Source: Galeopsis tetrahit
Taxonomy: Eukaryota; Streptophyta; Magnoliopsida; Lamiales; Lamiaceae
Direction: 5' to 3'
NCBI GenBank assembly: GCA_963675135.1
Contig: OY776130.1
Coordinates: forward strand, 59,305,808 to 59,369,807
DNA length: 64,000 bases
Under the pieces are notes generated by a model. That model made no database searches and had not been told where the DNA came from. It saw only the letters and a program-made list of their open reading frames with translations. This document shows positions 34,990 through 45,824 of this stretch, one piece after another (the first letter of the stretch is position 1; each line of letters starts with the position of its first letter). Both the position numbers and the translations under genes were made by a program.

Positions 34990-35138
34990 TACAATAAATG
35001 TCGGTGAGAGATGGAGAAGGGAGGGAATAGCATATACGGTAGAATATTTCTCCAAATTAATTTAAAAAAAAAAATTGGAAAATCCATATGAGGAGAAAAA
35101 GACAAGGACGTTGATTAACGAACATAAACCACAAAGCT
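32653..35138. other. AT-rich intergenic DNA upstream of the phosphatase
   Basis: No gene is seen. A short hairpin acgcgctaagtagcgcgt lies at about 32803-32820. 33500-34000 is extremely AT-rich simple-like sequence. A poly(A) run lies at 34959-34981. Confidence 0.5.
34477..34675. repeat. ~97-bp tandem repeat, two copies
   Basis: The unit starting aggaaggtttgaaattccga recurs about 97 bp later with a few changes (shared words include aacgcaattatga, gaatttaatatttt and atcag). Confidence 0.8.
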
Positions 35139-35159
35139 TCTCTCTCTCTCTCTCTCTCT
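35139..35159 (+). repeat. (TC)n microsatellite in the 5' leader
   Basis: A CT-dinucleotide run ends 6 bases before the phosphatase ATG. CT-rich leaders are common in plant genes and may affect expression. Confidence 0.8.
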
Positions 35160-35165
35160 TATCCA

Positions 35166-37870
35166 ATGTGGAGTGTCATCTGCCTCTCTCTCATAGTGGC
35201 CGCCGGAGCGGCGGAGGATAATATTCAGATGCGGGAAGGCGCACCGTTCAAGATTGCACTCTTTGCGGATCTGCACTTTGGTGAGGACGCGTGGACGGAA
35301 TGGGGACCACGCCAGGAGGCCAATTCTATCACAGTTATGTCTCTCGTACTAGATAAAGAACTACCAGGTTACTTTTTTTTTTTTTGACAGTAACTACCAG
35401 ATTACTTAGTAAGCTTCATTTTCAGTAATATAAATCATGTCTAAATGAAATTCACTAATTCAGTCCACTTTTGATTTTTAACTTCTTTCAAATTGAACAC
35501 AAGTGTAGTTTCACATTTAATGATATAAATCATGTCTAAAATATAGTCCCTTTTCATTTTTTTACAATGACCAATAAAATATATTTCGTACTTCCTTCGT
35601 CCGTCTATAAATTTTCCGTTATTTTTTGTCATATAAATTAAGAAAAATGATTAAAATATAGTACAAGTAATGTGATTGATGGGTATAGAGAGAAAATGTA
35701 AGATATAAAGTAAAATGTAAGAATGAAAAATTAAAAGATACTTCTATTTTTCTATTTGACAAAAAAAAAAATGAGAAACTACAAAATTTATAGAAGTAGT
35801 AATTTATTGTGCAAATGCAAAATTTTATACTACTACTATTTAAAAGAAAGTGAATTATATTTTGGGACAAAAAAAAAAAGATTTTTGTGACGTTAACCTT
35901 TTCATCCAGGGTGTGATTATAGATTTTCTAACTAAAAGTCTTTAATAACATAAATATTTATTTAGCCTGTCTTTGAATTTTACTAAACCTAAAATTTCAT
36001 TTGATATATGGAGTATTATATATGTGTTGAACCAGGTTCAAACGAATTTTTATCGCACAATCTTCTCAAAATCGGTACTATTTCAAGATCACGTGATTAT
36101 CAAGTGTTTGGGACCAGAGGCTTTGTCCGTTTAGACTTGGATTCCTTCTAGATGTCAATTCATTGGTAGTGGTAAACACGCATTGTTGTTGTGTAGATCT
36201 ATTTTGATGATTCTAATAATTAAAAAAATAAATAGATGGACTTGTCAACGTTTAACAATCTATTGCATCAAAAATAAAATATGACAATAGTTTATATGTC
36301 ACATAGAAGATCGAGGGATGCATATATTTATCATACATAATTGAAATGTCAAATTCTTGGAATGTTATGTGACAAAAAAATCCAATTTATAGGAGAGAGA
36401 TGAAAGTTATATGACAGAGATTATTATGTATATATGATTTCATGTTTCATAAGTATTCATTTGTATGAATATTGCTTCCTCATTAACAACCACTTTGCTG
36501 CTTGTCTGTTTTTTTAACGTTTCCCTTTCTTTGTTTTTTCATCCCATATCTATGTCATGTTCGTGTGTGTCCTTAGTTGTCGAATAGCCTTATTTTAAAA
36601 ATTGTCGCTCATTTTTTACTACATTTTACTCAGACGCCTTACTAATCACTTTAGCTAATGAAGTGGAATTGAATGACAGATTTTGTAATATATCTTGGAG
36701 ATGTCATCACTGCCAACAATATAATGACTAAAAATGCAAGTTTGTATTGGGATGAAGCAGTTTCACCCACAAGAGCCAGAGGAGTACCATGGGCCTCTGT
36801 GTTTGGCAACCATGATGATGCATCATTTGAGTGGCCTTTGGAGTGGTTCTCTGAGACTGGAATTCCTAAACGTCGTTGTTCATCCGCAAATGTCTTGTTT
36901 GCTGGTGAGTATCGAGCTTTGAAATCTCGATTTTAGGTTCCCTACATGTCATTCGTCTGACAGAAGATGTTACACCATTGTATAGTAGAAAATCTTGCCT
37001 CTGGAGCTTCTGAATTAGGGTGTAGCTTCAGAGGTACGACGCGTTTGGAGCTTATACGAAGTGAGATTGAGCAAAATAGATTGTGTTACTCGGAGGATGG
37101 TCCACAGGACCTATGGCCTAGTGTTTCAAATTATGTTGTGAAACTTTCGTCCTCGAGTAGTAGCCAAGAAGCCGTAGCTTATATGTATTTTTTCGACTCT
37201 GGTGGTGGGTCGTACCCTGAGGTTATATCGAACGCTCAAATGAAGTGGTTTGAGAAGAAATCCGAAGAGGTTAATCCTCACTCAAGGTAGCATAGATACA
37301 TGTATATTGTATTCTAATAGTATATCTTATGATCCTCTTATATTTAATCAATGTAAAATTATTTAGGATTCCTGAGATTATATTTTGGCACATTCCAAGT
37401 GAAGCGTACAGAAAGGTGGATCCGAGGTTTGATCAAAAAACGCGCTGCGTGGGCTCGATTTTCTTGGAGGAGGTGGCTGCTCAAGAAGCTGAGATGGGGA
37501 TAATGGAAGTTCTTGAACAAAGACATTCGGTTAAGGTAAGGTCTAGCTACTTGTGTTACAAGTGTTGGAACTAAGTCTTTATCCTAGTTTGTATGGTGTT
37601 ATTATGAAAATCGGGTCATCTTGATTCGTATCGATCGTTTGTATGTGTTGTGGTCAGGCTATATTTGTAGGGCACAACCATGGATTGGATTGGTGCTGCC
37701 CATATAAGAAGCTTTGGCTATGCTTTGCAAGGCATAGTGGCTATGGTGGGTATGGAAATTGGAGTAGAGGTGCAAGAATTTTTGAAATTAAGGAACAACC
37801 CTTCTCCCTCAAGTCATGGATTAGAATGGAAGATGGAACAACTCATAGTGAAGTCCTCTTGAGTTCTTGA
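35166..37870 (+). CDS. PAP16: PAP16-like metallophosphoesterase
   Basis: Five exons (35166-35367, 36680-36904, 36986-37286, 37367-37535, 37658-37870) give 369 aa, the usual length for this class. An N-terminal signal peptide (about 16 residues) precedes FADLHFGE. All calcineurin-like metal-site motifs are present in order: DLH, YLGDVI, FGNHDD, FWHIP and VGHNHGLDW. Family members named 'probable inactive purple acid phosphatase 16' are dinuclear-metal phosphoesterases of unclear substrate; nothing here shows loss of metal ligands. The exon 3 acceptor is not certain: I chose 36986 because it is the only nearby AG that keeps phase with exon 2 and restores the conserved CSFRGTTRLELI. Intron 1 (1.3 kb) holds a Stowaway MITE. 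The neighbour RECA3 is also next to PAP16 in Arabidopsis. Confidence 0.9.
35591..35799. mobile_element. Degenerate Stowaway MITE in PAP16 intron 1
   Basis: The left end cttccttcgtccgtctataa and right end tttatagaagtag are imperfect inverted repeats flanked by TA. Confidence 0.55.
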
Positions 37871-38237
37871 TGTTTCTCATCTCGTTTTTCTTGACAAAAT
37901 AAAAATCAGTTTGATTTCTTTGTTTCATATTTCATCTTGTATCATTGAATGGTTTTAATGATGCATGTACCGTTCAATGTTCATCAAGACAATGAAATAC
38001 AAAATAATGATACAAGTAATTTGATCCTATATACTTTTAAAAAAAATAAAAAAATTGATCCTACATAAAGTAGCCAAATTCCATCATAATCCTATATCGA
38101 GGCAATTATTTGAGTTTTGTTTGTTTAGGTTTAGTGGGCTGGCTGTGCCTGAATCCAAGTTGTCCACAAATTGTCCGGCCCAATTCATTAAATAGGTCCA
38201 GATAAGCCCATCCAAATAAAATCAAAATATTCAGTAC
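37871..38237. other. 3' flank of PAP16 gene, intergenic
   Basis: Contains the presumed 3' UTR and a short inverted pair (catcttgtatcattgaa near 37931 and tacaagtaattt near 38014). No other feature is seen. Confidence 0.4.
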
Positions 38238-38246
38238 TTGAAAATA

Positions 38247-39084
38247 GGCCACGGTTAAATGCCCCCCTATTTATTATGTGTTCACCCTCTAGATGACTTC
38301 ACCCCCTCAAAATATGAGTTCACCCCCATAAAATACTACATATAACCTTTTCCCCTTCCCCCACAATTATTATACAATACAAAATATTTTGAGTTCACCC
38401 ACAATTCAAAAAAAATCCCTCTTGGAGCGAAATCGTGCAATTTTCGTTGTTATTGGAAATGATTTAGACTTTTAGTTGTTCAATATATGTGTAATGTATT
38501 TCGTTTCCGAGTTTTTTTTTTACAAAAATCGTGTTTTACAAAAACTCAGCACTGGTTCGCCGAGTTTTATGAGATTTTTCGAAAAAAAGTTCCACGTTAT
38601 GAATCAAAACTCGGCCAACTTTTCCACGTTTTGATTCAAAACTCAGCGATCGAGTTTTGATTCATAACGTGGAAAAGTTGGCCGAGTTTTGAATCAAAAC
38701 GTGGAAAAGTTGACCGAGTTTTGATTCATAACGTGGAACTTTTTTTCGAAAAATCTCACAAAACTCGGCGAACCAGTGCTGAGTTTTTGTAAAACACGAT
38801 TTTTGTAAAAAAAAAACTCGGAAATGAAATACACTACACATATATCTATTACAACTACACAATCATGCAACAATACGGTCAAATAAAACAATAATATGAA
38901 ATATAATCAATTATAAAAAAATAATATATTTTTGGTGGGGGAGAAATGCAAAACCCTGTTTTTTTTTATGGGTGGGTGAACTCAGCACATAGGGGCAATA
39001 TAGTCTTTTTATGTATTAGTTCAAAAAATAAATGGGGGGTGGGGGGTGAACACGTAATATGTGGGGGTTAATTTATCCGTGGCC
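38247..39084. mobile_element. Mutator-like element, 838 bp, 9-bp TSD
   Basis: Both termini read GGCCACGG inwards. The flanks carry the 9-bp duplication ttgaaaata (38238-38246 and 39085-39093). Subterminal DNA on both sides carries ggggtgaac words. It belongs with the MULE at 15332-16361 by terminal sequence and duplication length, but its interior is a long palindrome instead of a GC-rich patch. It has no transposase. Confidence 0.9.
38483..38847. repeat. Long inverted repeat (arms ~150 bp)
   Basis: The left arm (about 38483-38649) and right arm (about 38690-38847) are near-perfect reverse complements, for example cagcactggttcgccgagtt at 38547 against aactcggcgaaccagtgctg at 38762. A roughly 40-bp centre repeats part of the arm. 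A transcript would fold into a long hairpin. Confidence 0.9.
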
Positions 39085-39093
39085 TTGAAAATA

Positions 39094-41272
39094 ACATGCT
39101 TTTCCTGTCAAATAAAAATAAAAATGAAAATAACATGCTTTTGGCCAAAATCTAAAATATTCACTAAATAATCAGTTTTACCGAGTTCTAAAAAAACCCT
39201 TCAAATTGACTTTTCACAAGAAAACGAGATTAAAATTGTAAAAATAGAGTAGAATTTTATTTTTACGAATAAATAAATAAATTTAAATTGATATAGGGCT
39301 GTTTTTCAGATACAACATAAGCTAGCTAATTTTGTAACCATTTAATTAAAGCTACACATAATCACTACTATATATATGTATATATTTTTTTTTTTGAATC
39401 CAATCACAACTATTTTTCGTCTTAGAAAAGTGATAATAATCTTTAGAAAAAATATTTGCAAACACCCACATGACTAATGCCAATTACAATGAATACATGA
39501 GAGAAAATCTTTAACAAGATTTGGTTCAAACTTTTATAATTTATCGAAAAATGTTTCAACATTTGGAGGTGGGGCCGTGGGGGGTGAGAAAGAGACTTTT
39601 TAGTTGGATAATAGTAAATAAAATACCCACATTCTACAATAATTGCTCTGTCAACTTTGTGAACTGAAATCTTCATGCTAAGTTATGGTTCATGATGTTT
39701 TCTTTCTTCATGATAAAGTTAGGGTAAATTTTGATTTTTTTCTTTGTGACACTATTTTAGATCAAATTTCTTGGTTTGGGGGTTAAATTTGCATTTTTTT
39801 AGTGTTATTTTTTGCACTTTTCATTGTTCATGAACTTTTTGTAATTTTATATTTTTTCGTATTAGAGTTTCGTATTTAAGTCTTTTTAAACATTGTGGAA
39901 GTCAACTATTTCACATTTAATAAAATCGAAGAAGTGTTCTTCATTCTATCAAAATTCAGGTATTATTTGAATCAATTAGTTTTATATTGTTTGTTATTTT
40001 TCACGCACGCTGCATCACTAACATATTATTATCTCCAAACTGAATGTGTTACCTTTATGTACCGGTAAATGAACTAAAATACCGAGTTTTACAAAAATAA
40101 AGAATTAATTTAAAAAACTAAAAATTTAGAAAGACAAAAATCAAAGTTGTTAGGATAAAAGAAAAATTATTTACCAGCTGAATTATACTATCATCCCTCA
40201 CTCATCGTCTAAAAAGTTGGTACCATAAGCATGTTTACTCAATATCAGCCATACCACTTTTTTACATTTATCAAGATTTGCAAAAGTATATGATTCAAAT
40301 CTTAACTCAATCTAAGGAGCTATTATTTAATCCCAATAATTCATTATGATAATTTTTTTTTTTAAAAATCGAAATATATAATAATGATTGCGTTGCTGCC
40401 AAAGCAGAGAAAGCAAAGATTCAATATTGTAAACAAGAATATACTGCACTGGGTTACATCATTTTCTTGACTCACGCCATCATTGCATTCTCTAATCATG
40501 AGCTAATCCTCAAATTAATTAACCCATTAACACTAATTGCACTTTATCTGCCGTTTAATTCCACTCATTTTCATTTTATTTTTCCTTTTTTGGTCAACTT
40601 TTTTTAGCTAAAGACTACTGACTCACTACTAATTTTCCAATCGATTAATCCATTTTCAAGTCAAAAACTTTATTGTTTGGAAATTTCTACAAAGACTTTG
40701 TAGCACACTTTTAATGAGAGTTTTAAAAGTCAGATAAAGATACTAATTTTAAGATGACATTGTCAAAGTTATCATATAATATATATATATATATATATTA
40801 TAAAAGTAAATACCAGTATATACAAATAAGTAATTTATTTAATCACTAATATAGGTTCAAAGCATTCTGTTGTCAAATGGGCACAGGCATACATGCATGA
40901 TTCTTACCAAAATATTTGTAAAGATGCTTCTTTTGATTGTTTTTGACTTGATTGGCCCCGAAAACAATATATTTAAAAAAAAAAAAAAAGCACTTTGGAT
41001 TAAGATATAAGCGTAGTTTCAAAAATCATACCTACTTCATCATAATCAAAGCTAATCGATCTCAATGGACCATTTGAACAGCTAAAAAGGATATTTATTT
41101 ATTTATATATATTGTGTGTGGATGGGGTCATGACAAGGAGCGGGAAACCAAGAAATGTGTATAAAAATGGTGGTTGAGTTTTTTCTAAAAAAATCAGCAA
41201 ACACAAATATATATGATGATAATATTCTCTTTAAATGTGTACATAATGTAAACCACATTTGGGTTTATTTAA
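39094..41272. other. AT-rich intergenic DNA
   Basis: No gene is seen on either strand. A (TA)n run lies at about 40776-40798. Confidence 0.5.
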
Positions 41273-41274
41273 TA

Positions 41275-41574
41275 CTCCCTCCATCCCATCTTTTTTTTCT
41301 TTCATGATTTGACCATCACGAAATTTAAAAAAATGAAATATAGTGATGTGTAAAATAAAATAAAAGAGGGGTATTATTGATAATTTATTGACTAAAGTGG
41401 GTGAAGATTTGACTAAAGTGGATGAAGATTTGAGTTAAGTTGTTGGCCAAGTAAAATAAAGAAGGGGTATTATTGATAAAAATTATGTGAGTTATTTCTT
41501 TTTTTGAGAATGTGTAAATAATGTTGGGACGTCCCGTTAAGAAAAATGTGCAAATAATCACGGGATGGAGGGAG
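41275..41574. mobile_element. Stowaway MITE, 300 bp
   Basis: The ends CTCCCTCCATCCC...GGGATGGAGGGAG are perfect inverted repeats flanked by TA (41273-41274, 41575-41576). Confidence 0.9.
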
Positions 41575-41621
41575 TACTCCATATCTACAAATTAATTTAA
41601 TAATACTGGAAAAAAAAGGTA

Positions 41622-41892
41622 CTCCCTCCGTTCCAGGATTTTATGCACACTTTCCTTAACGAGACGTCCCAACATTTTTTGCACACTCAAAAAAATGAAA
41701 CAACTCACATAATTTTTACCAATAATACCCCTCATTTATTTTACCTTCCCTTCACTTTAGTTAATCTCCTCAACTTTAGTCAACGAATTACCAATAATAC
41801 TCCTCATTTATTTTACCTTACACATCACTTTGTTCTATTTTCTTAATCTCCGTATCAATCAAAGTGTGCATAAAATTTTGGGAATTGAGTAG
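41622..41892. mobile_element. Stowaway MITE, ~270 bp, inverted relative of the last
   Basis: It starts CTCCCTCCGTTCCAGGATT after TA. Its sequence matches the reverse complement of 41275-41574 over most of its length (shared aacgagacgtcccaacatt, aactcacataatttttacca). The right end is degenerate (gaattgagtag then TA). Confidence 0.8.
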
Positions 41893-42190
41893 TAATTAAT
41901 GTACATGCATGGTGCATTACGTGGAGACATTAGAGTCCAATGTTTTGGGGTATAGTAGAATAAAAGGGGCTCCAAGTTATCCAATGGATACATGACATCA
42001 ACCTAGTATGGTCCTAGGTAAAAGATGAAAGTTCACCATTGTTCTATCTAATCATGGGGGTCCTTTTTAATTTAATTACTTTTTTTGGGGGGAGTGAATC
42101 GTACATATATGTATTATTTGACAACTATCCTATCCAATCCACTGCCCAACATTTTTATCGTCTTTGTTTGTTTTGAAATTCACACATAAT

Positions 42191-42430
42191 CTCCCCGTCC
42201 ATTTATTTATTTTTATACATATGAATTAAAAAAAACGATTAAATAATAGATACTAATACAAGTAATGTGATTAATAGAAAAAGAGAGATAGAGAGAAAAT
42301 GTAAAATATAAGGTAAAGTGTAAGAATAAAAAATTAAAAGTATTTATAAAAAAGGGTATGATAAACTTATAAATGAATGAAAAAAAATGGTAAAATTGAA
42401 AACTTATAGACCGATCACCGATGAAGGGAG
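42191..42430. mobile_element. Degenerate Stowaway MITE
   Basis: Left ctccccgtccatttattt and right gatgaagggag followed by TA are imperfect inverted ends 240 bp apart. Confidence 0.5.
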
Positions 42431-43625
42431 TAGTATATTACTAACTTCCGTCTTGATTTTGTTTGAGATTTAAAAATTTACATTTATTCTTAAAAAATAT
42501 ATAAATCCTACTAGTATTAATTACATCACTCACCATTATACCATTGATTTGACATAACGTTTTATTCTATCTTATCAAAAATCTCAAAACAAATACACAA
42601 TCACTATTCATCTGAATTTTCTCATCTAAATTTCCATCCTTCTACGTAATCTCAAAATAAGCATAACCTAACGATCTAATTTCAATATTGACCAAATACT
42701 AAAAAAATAGTGTATATTAACTAATAAAATAGAAATCAAAACACATTATACATATATTTATTGTTATTAATAAAACATATGTAAACGTCAATTAAAATGG
42801 ATAAAAGGGAAGCGCCGAATGAAAATTTAAGTAACCCATTCAATTACTCAACTTGCTACAAACTCTGAAACCTGGCATGAAAAATTGGAAGTTAGCAATA
42901 GAACAGATGTAAAAGAAGGGAAATAAGAATTCTCTACTTAAGCGGTAGGATTGATATGAAAATTTCAGCTAAGATCTAGCTACCAAATTCATTATCATAT
43001 TCTGAAATTATGGAGATTCTTTTAAAATAAAAAAAGATCCTTTTTGCAGGTGATAATTCTGGGAAAAGGTAAGAAGCTGTATAGGTAATAAAAGCCATGA
43101 ATGAAAAGAAAGTTTTACAAGTTTAAAGAATGTTATTTTTAGACAATATGCCCACATATGGCTGATAGTGAATGTATTGTCATTTTGTCAATTGTCACCA
43201 CCTACTTTCAAGTGCCTGGAGAGAAATTGAAAGTTGATGGGTGCAAAAAGTATACATTATTTTATATAATCACCGCCTCAAAATATGGATAAATATCAAT
43301 GGAGACCTGAAAGAAAAATCCCTAATATATAGTAGTGTTAATGCAATAAATTATATACTGTATATGTTAAAGTGAATAGGCAAGAATTGTGAAAATGACA
43401 TATAGAGAAGAAAAGGACTCACAAATTCTTGATAACTGTTAATCCCCCCACCCCACCCCTACCCACCCCCACCTTATTTTTCTAAAGTTGCTTTCACAAT
43501 CACTCACTATCAATCAGCACATGATATGCTTTTGAATGCTAAGTAAACAAATTGGTGTAAGCCTGTCTTTAAGCTTTCAGCAGCAAAGAAAAGAAAAAAG
43601 AAAAAGGCAGAAGCCATTAGTACTA
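42431..43625. other. Upstream region of the IQD gene
   Basis: No other gene is seen. A CCCCAC-rich run (43446-43472) and a purine-rich run (43584-43606) lie in the proximal promoter. Confidence 0.4.
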
Positions 43626-44907
43626 TCATCATTCAATAAAATGTTGGATATTTTATCTACATGCATGGCTCTATAAATTTATGACTCATTCTTTCTTCTT
43701 GCATGCTTCATAACACACACACTTTTCATTTTCTTGAAATGGACACATAATTTGCACAAAGTTATCACCAAAACTAGCATACACATATCATTTCCATATG
43801 GGAAAGAAGAAGTGCTGGCTCACTTATGTGAAAAGACTCTTTATTCCCGACCCGAAACCGAAATCCGACGAGGTAAGAATTCGAATTCGAATTCAAATTC
43901 GGGTATAAGTTTCTCACTGTTGTGTCTTAACAAACACTTCTGCATGTTTTTTTGACTCAGAAATCAAACAGGTGGAGATGGTTCTTTCAAGTGTTCAAGT
44001 TCAAACAGTATACTGCAATTGAAGCACCTGAGAATGAAATATCACTAAATGAGGCAACACAAGAGCAAAGAAAGCGTGCAATAGTCATGGCCATTGCAAC
44101 GGCAGCTGCAGCAGAAGCCGCAGTGGCAGCTGCAACCGCTGCAGCTGAGGTTGTTCGGCTCACTAACATGCCGTACGAGCGCGTTGCCGCTATTAAGATT
44201 CAAAGTGCTTACAGGGGACATCTTGTGAGTTCTTCTAGTCAATGGAAATATGAAATAACGATGATGCCTTTAGTTTTTAATCGAAAAAACGGCTGTGCAG
44301 GCTAGGAAAGCGTTGAGTGCTCTAAAAGGATTGGTTAAACTTCAAGCAGTGATTCGAGGAGAGCTGGTGAGGCGTAGGGTCGTTAAAACAATGCAACGAG
44401 TGCATCAGAAGAGAGTCCCAACTCTGTTTGATTATCTTAATCAAAGTGAAAAGAGAAACAGCCTTAGCCAGAGAGAAGGGAAAAAGTCTGAAGAACTAAG
44501 GGTGAGATTTCTTGCAAACTACGCAGTTCTTTTATGAATTTGATCGAAGAAATTCGAAGAAATTAAGGACTTATGTGTTGTCTTCAGTGTAAGACAAAGA
44601 GGGCATGGGATTTGAGCTTGATTTCAAAGGAAGATATGGAGGCTTTGTGTTTTGAGAAGCAGGAAGCCATGACTAAAAGGGAACGCATGATGCAATATTC
44701 ATTTTCACATCGAGTATGTTCAATTTTCTAGGCTTCTCTCTAAACATTAAATGAGATGAAATTTATTTGTGATCAAATGACACTACCTTCTTCTCTTCTC
44801 TCTGTTTTTAGGAAAGGAGAAGTGACCAAAGCCTGCTGGAATCGATGAGCGAGAAAGAAAGCAGAAAGAGCAATCGGTATGATCAATACTTTGAACAAGA
44901 GGTAAAT
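43626..44907 (+). repeat. Parental segment of the IQD duplication
   Basis: This is the counterpart of 10805-12086; it is the likely source because the gene here is complete and continues past the breakpoint. Confidence 0.9.
43672..43678 (+). promoter_or_regulatory. Probable TATA box of the IQD gene
   Basis: TATAAAT, 126 bp before the ATG. Confidence 0.5.
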
Positions 44908-45333
44908 CGACATGCAGAAAAAGAGAAGATGAAGCCATACTTACATTCAAATTCCATAGCAATTGATGCAAGTCGACTATCTCAACTGAAGCTGAAAACC
45001 ACATGCAAACAGGAAAGGATGGAAGAAGTAAACTCACCGTTTTCACAACCAAGACGATCCTTATGCAACATAAAACAGAGATCAATCGGGGACGATGGAT
45101 CTTTACCTAGCTCTCCAGTTTTCCCAACTTACATGGCTGCTACAGAATCTGCTAAGGCCAAGTTGAGGTCACTGAGCACACCTAAGCAAAGAATGAGGTT
45201 ATATGAGACGTACTCAGCTGAACATTCTCCATACAAACTCAGACTTATATCTTGGAGCTCATTTAATGGTGAAATAACCAAAAGGAAAAGCATCTCTCAC
45301 CATATTTCTTCTACTTTGGGGAAACTTAACTGA
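43798..45333 (+). CDS. IQD (IQ67-domain) calmodulin-binding protein
   Basis: Exons 43798-43872, 43961-44224, 44301-44501, 44588-44713 and 44812-45333 give 395 aa. It starts MGKKKCWLTYVKRLF and has an Ala-rich helix (ATAAAAEAAVAAATAAAEVV). The IQ67 region follows (AAIKIQSAYRGHL, then ARKALSALKGLVKLQAVIRG), split by a phase-0 intron, as is typical of IQD genes. The C-terminal DUF4005 block reads PTYMAATESAKAKLRS. IQD proteins bind calmodulin and microtubules and act as scaffolds in growth and calcium signalling. The N-terminus resembles the IQD9-12 group, but I do not assign a number. All junctions are GT-AG. It lies between PAP16 and RECA3 and is the parent of the truncated copy at 10.8 kb. 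Confidence 0.92.
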
Positions 45334-45824
45334 AATCAAGAATGATTTGGTCTTGTATATATGCCCAAATTTTCTCCTTTCTTTCTGGCACAGTTTTTGG
45401 GTTTTGCAGCTATACCTGCTTCTATCTTGTTTGTTGTTCTGGGGACAAAGTTTGGCTTTTCAAAGAGATCTTTGCCTCTTTCTGCTATCAGGATTAGCTT
45501 TTTTTCCAATCAAACTACTTTTTACTATCTACTAAATGCCGATTAAACTATAAAAAGAAGCACATCAGAATATGCAAGGCAGAACCAGAAGATATGGCTG
45601 GATTTTAAGATTAAACAGAGTACACATAGAATAGCTGCCCTAATACAATACACAGTTACTTTTGCATTATACAATATCATGTTAAACAGATTATCAAATA
45701 GTTAACTTGTGTCCATAGTTGGTCAATACCATATAACACTGTAAAACAGAGTTTGGAGATGAGTACAGAATGTATTTACAGAGACCTTTTGGCAGAAGGA
45801 GGGAATAGTGAATTACTGATATCC
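45334..45824. other. Tail-to-tail spacer between IQD and RECA3
   Basis: It holds both presumed 3' UTRs. Open frames at about 45350-45545 are hydrophobic but look like T-rich UTR, not a gene. Confidence 0.5.

Noticed and set aside
45361..45546. Small hydrophobic protein gene after IQD
   Set aside because: It lies in the T-rich 3' UTR, has no splice or homology support, and overlaps another frame of similar length.
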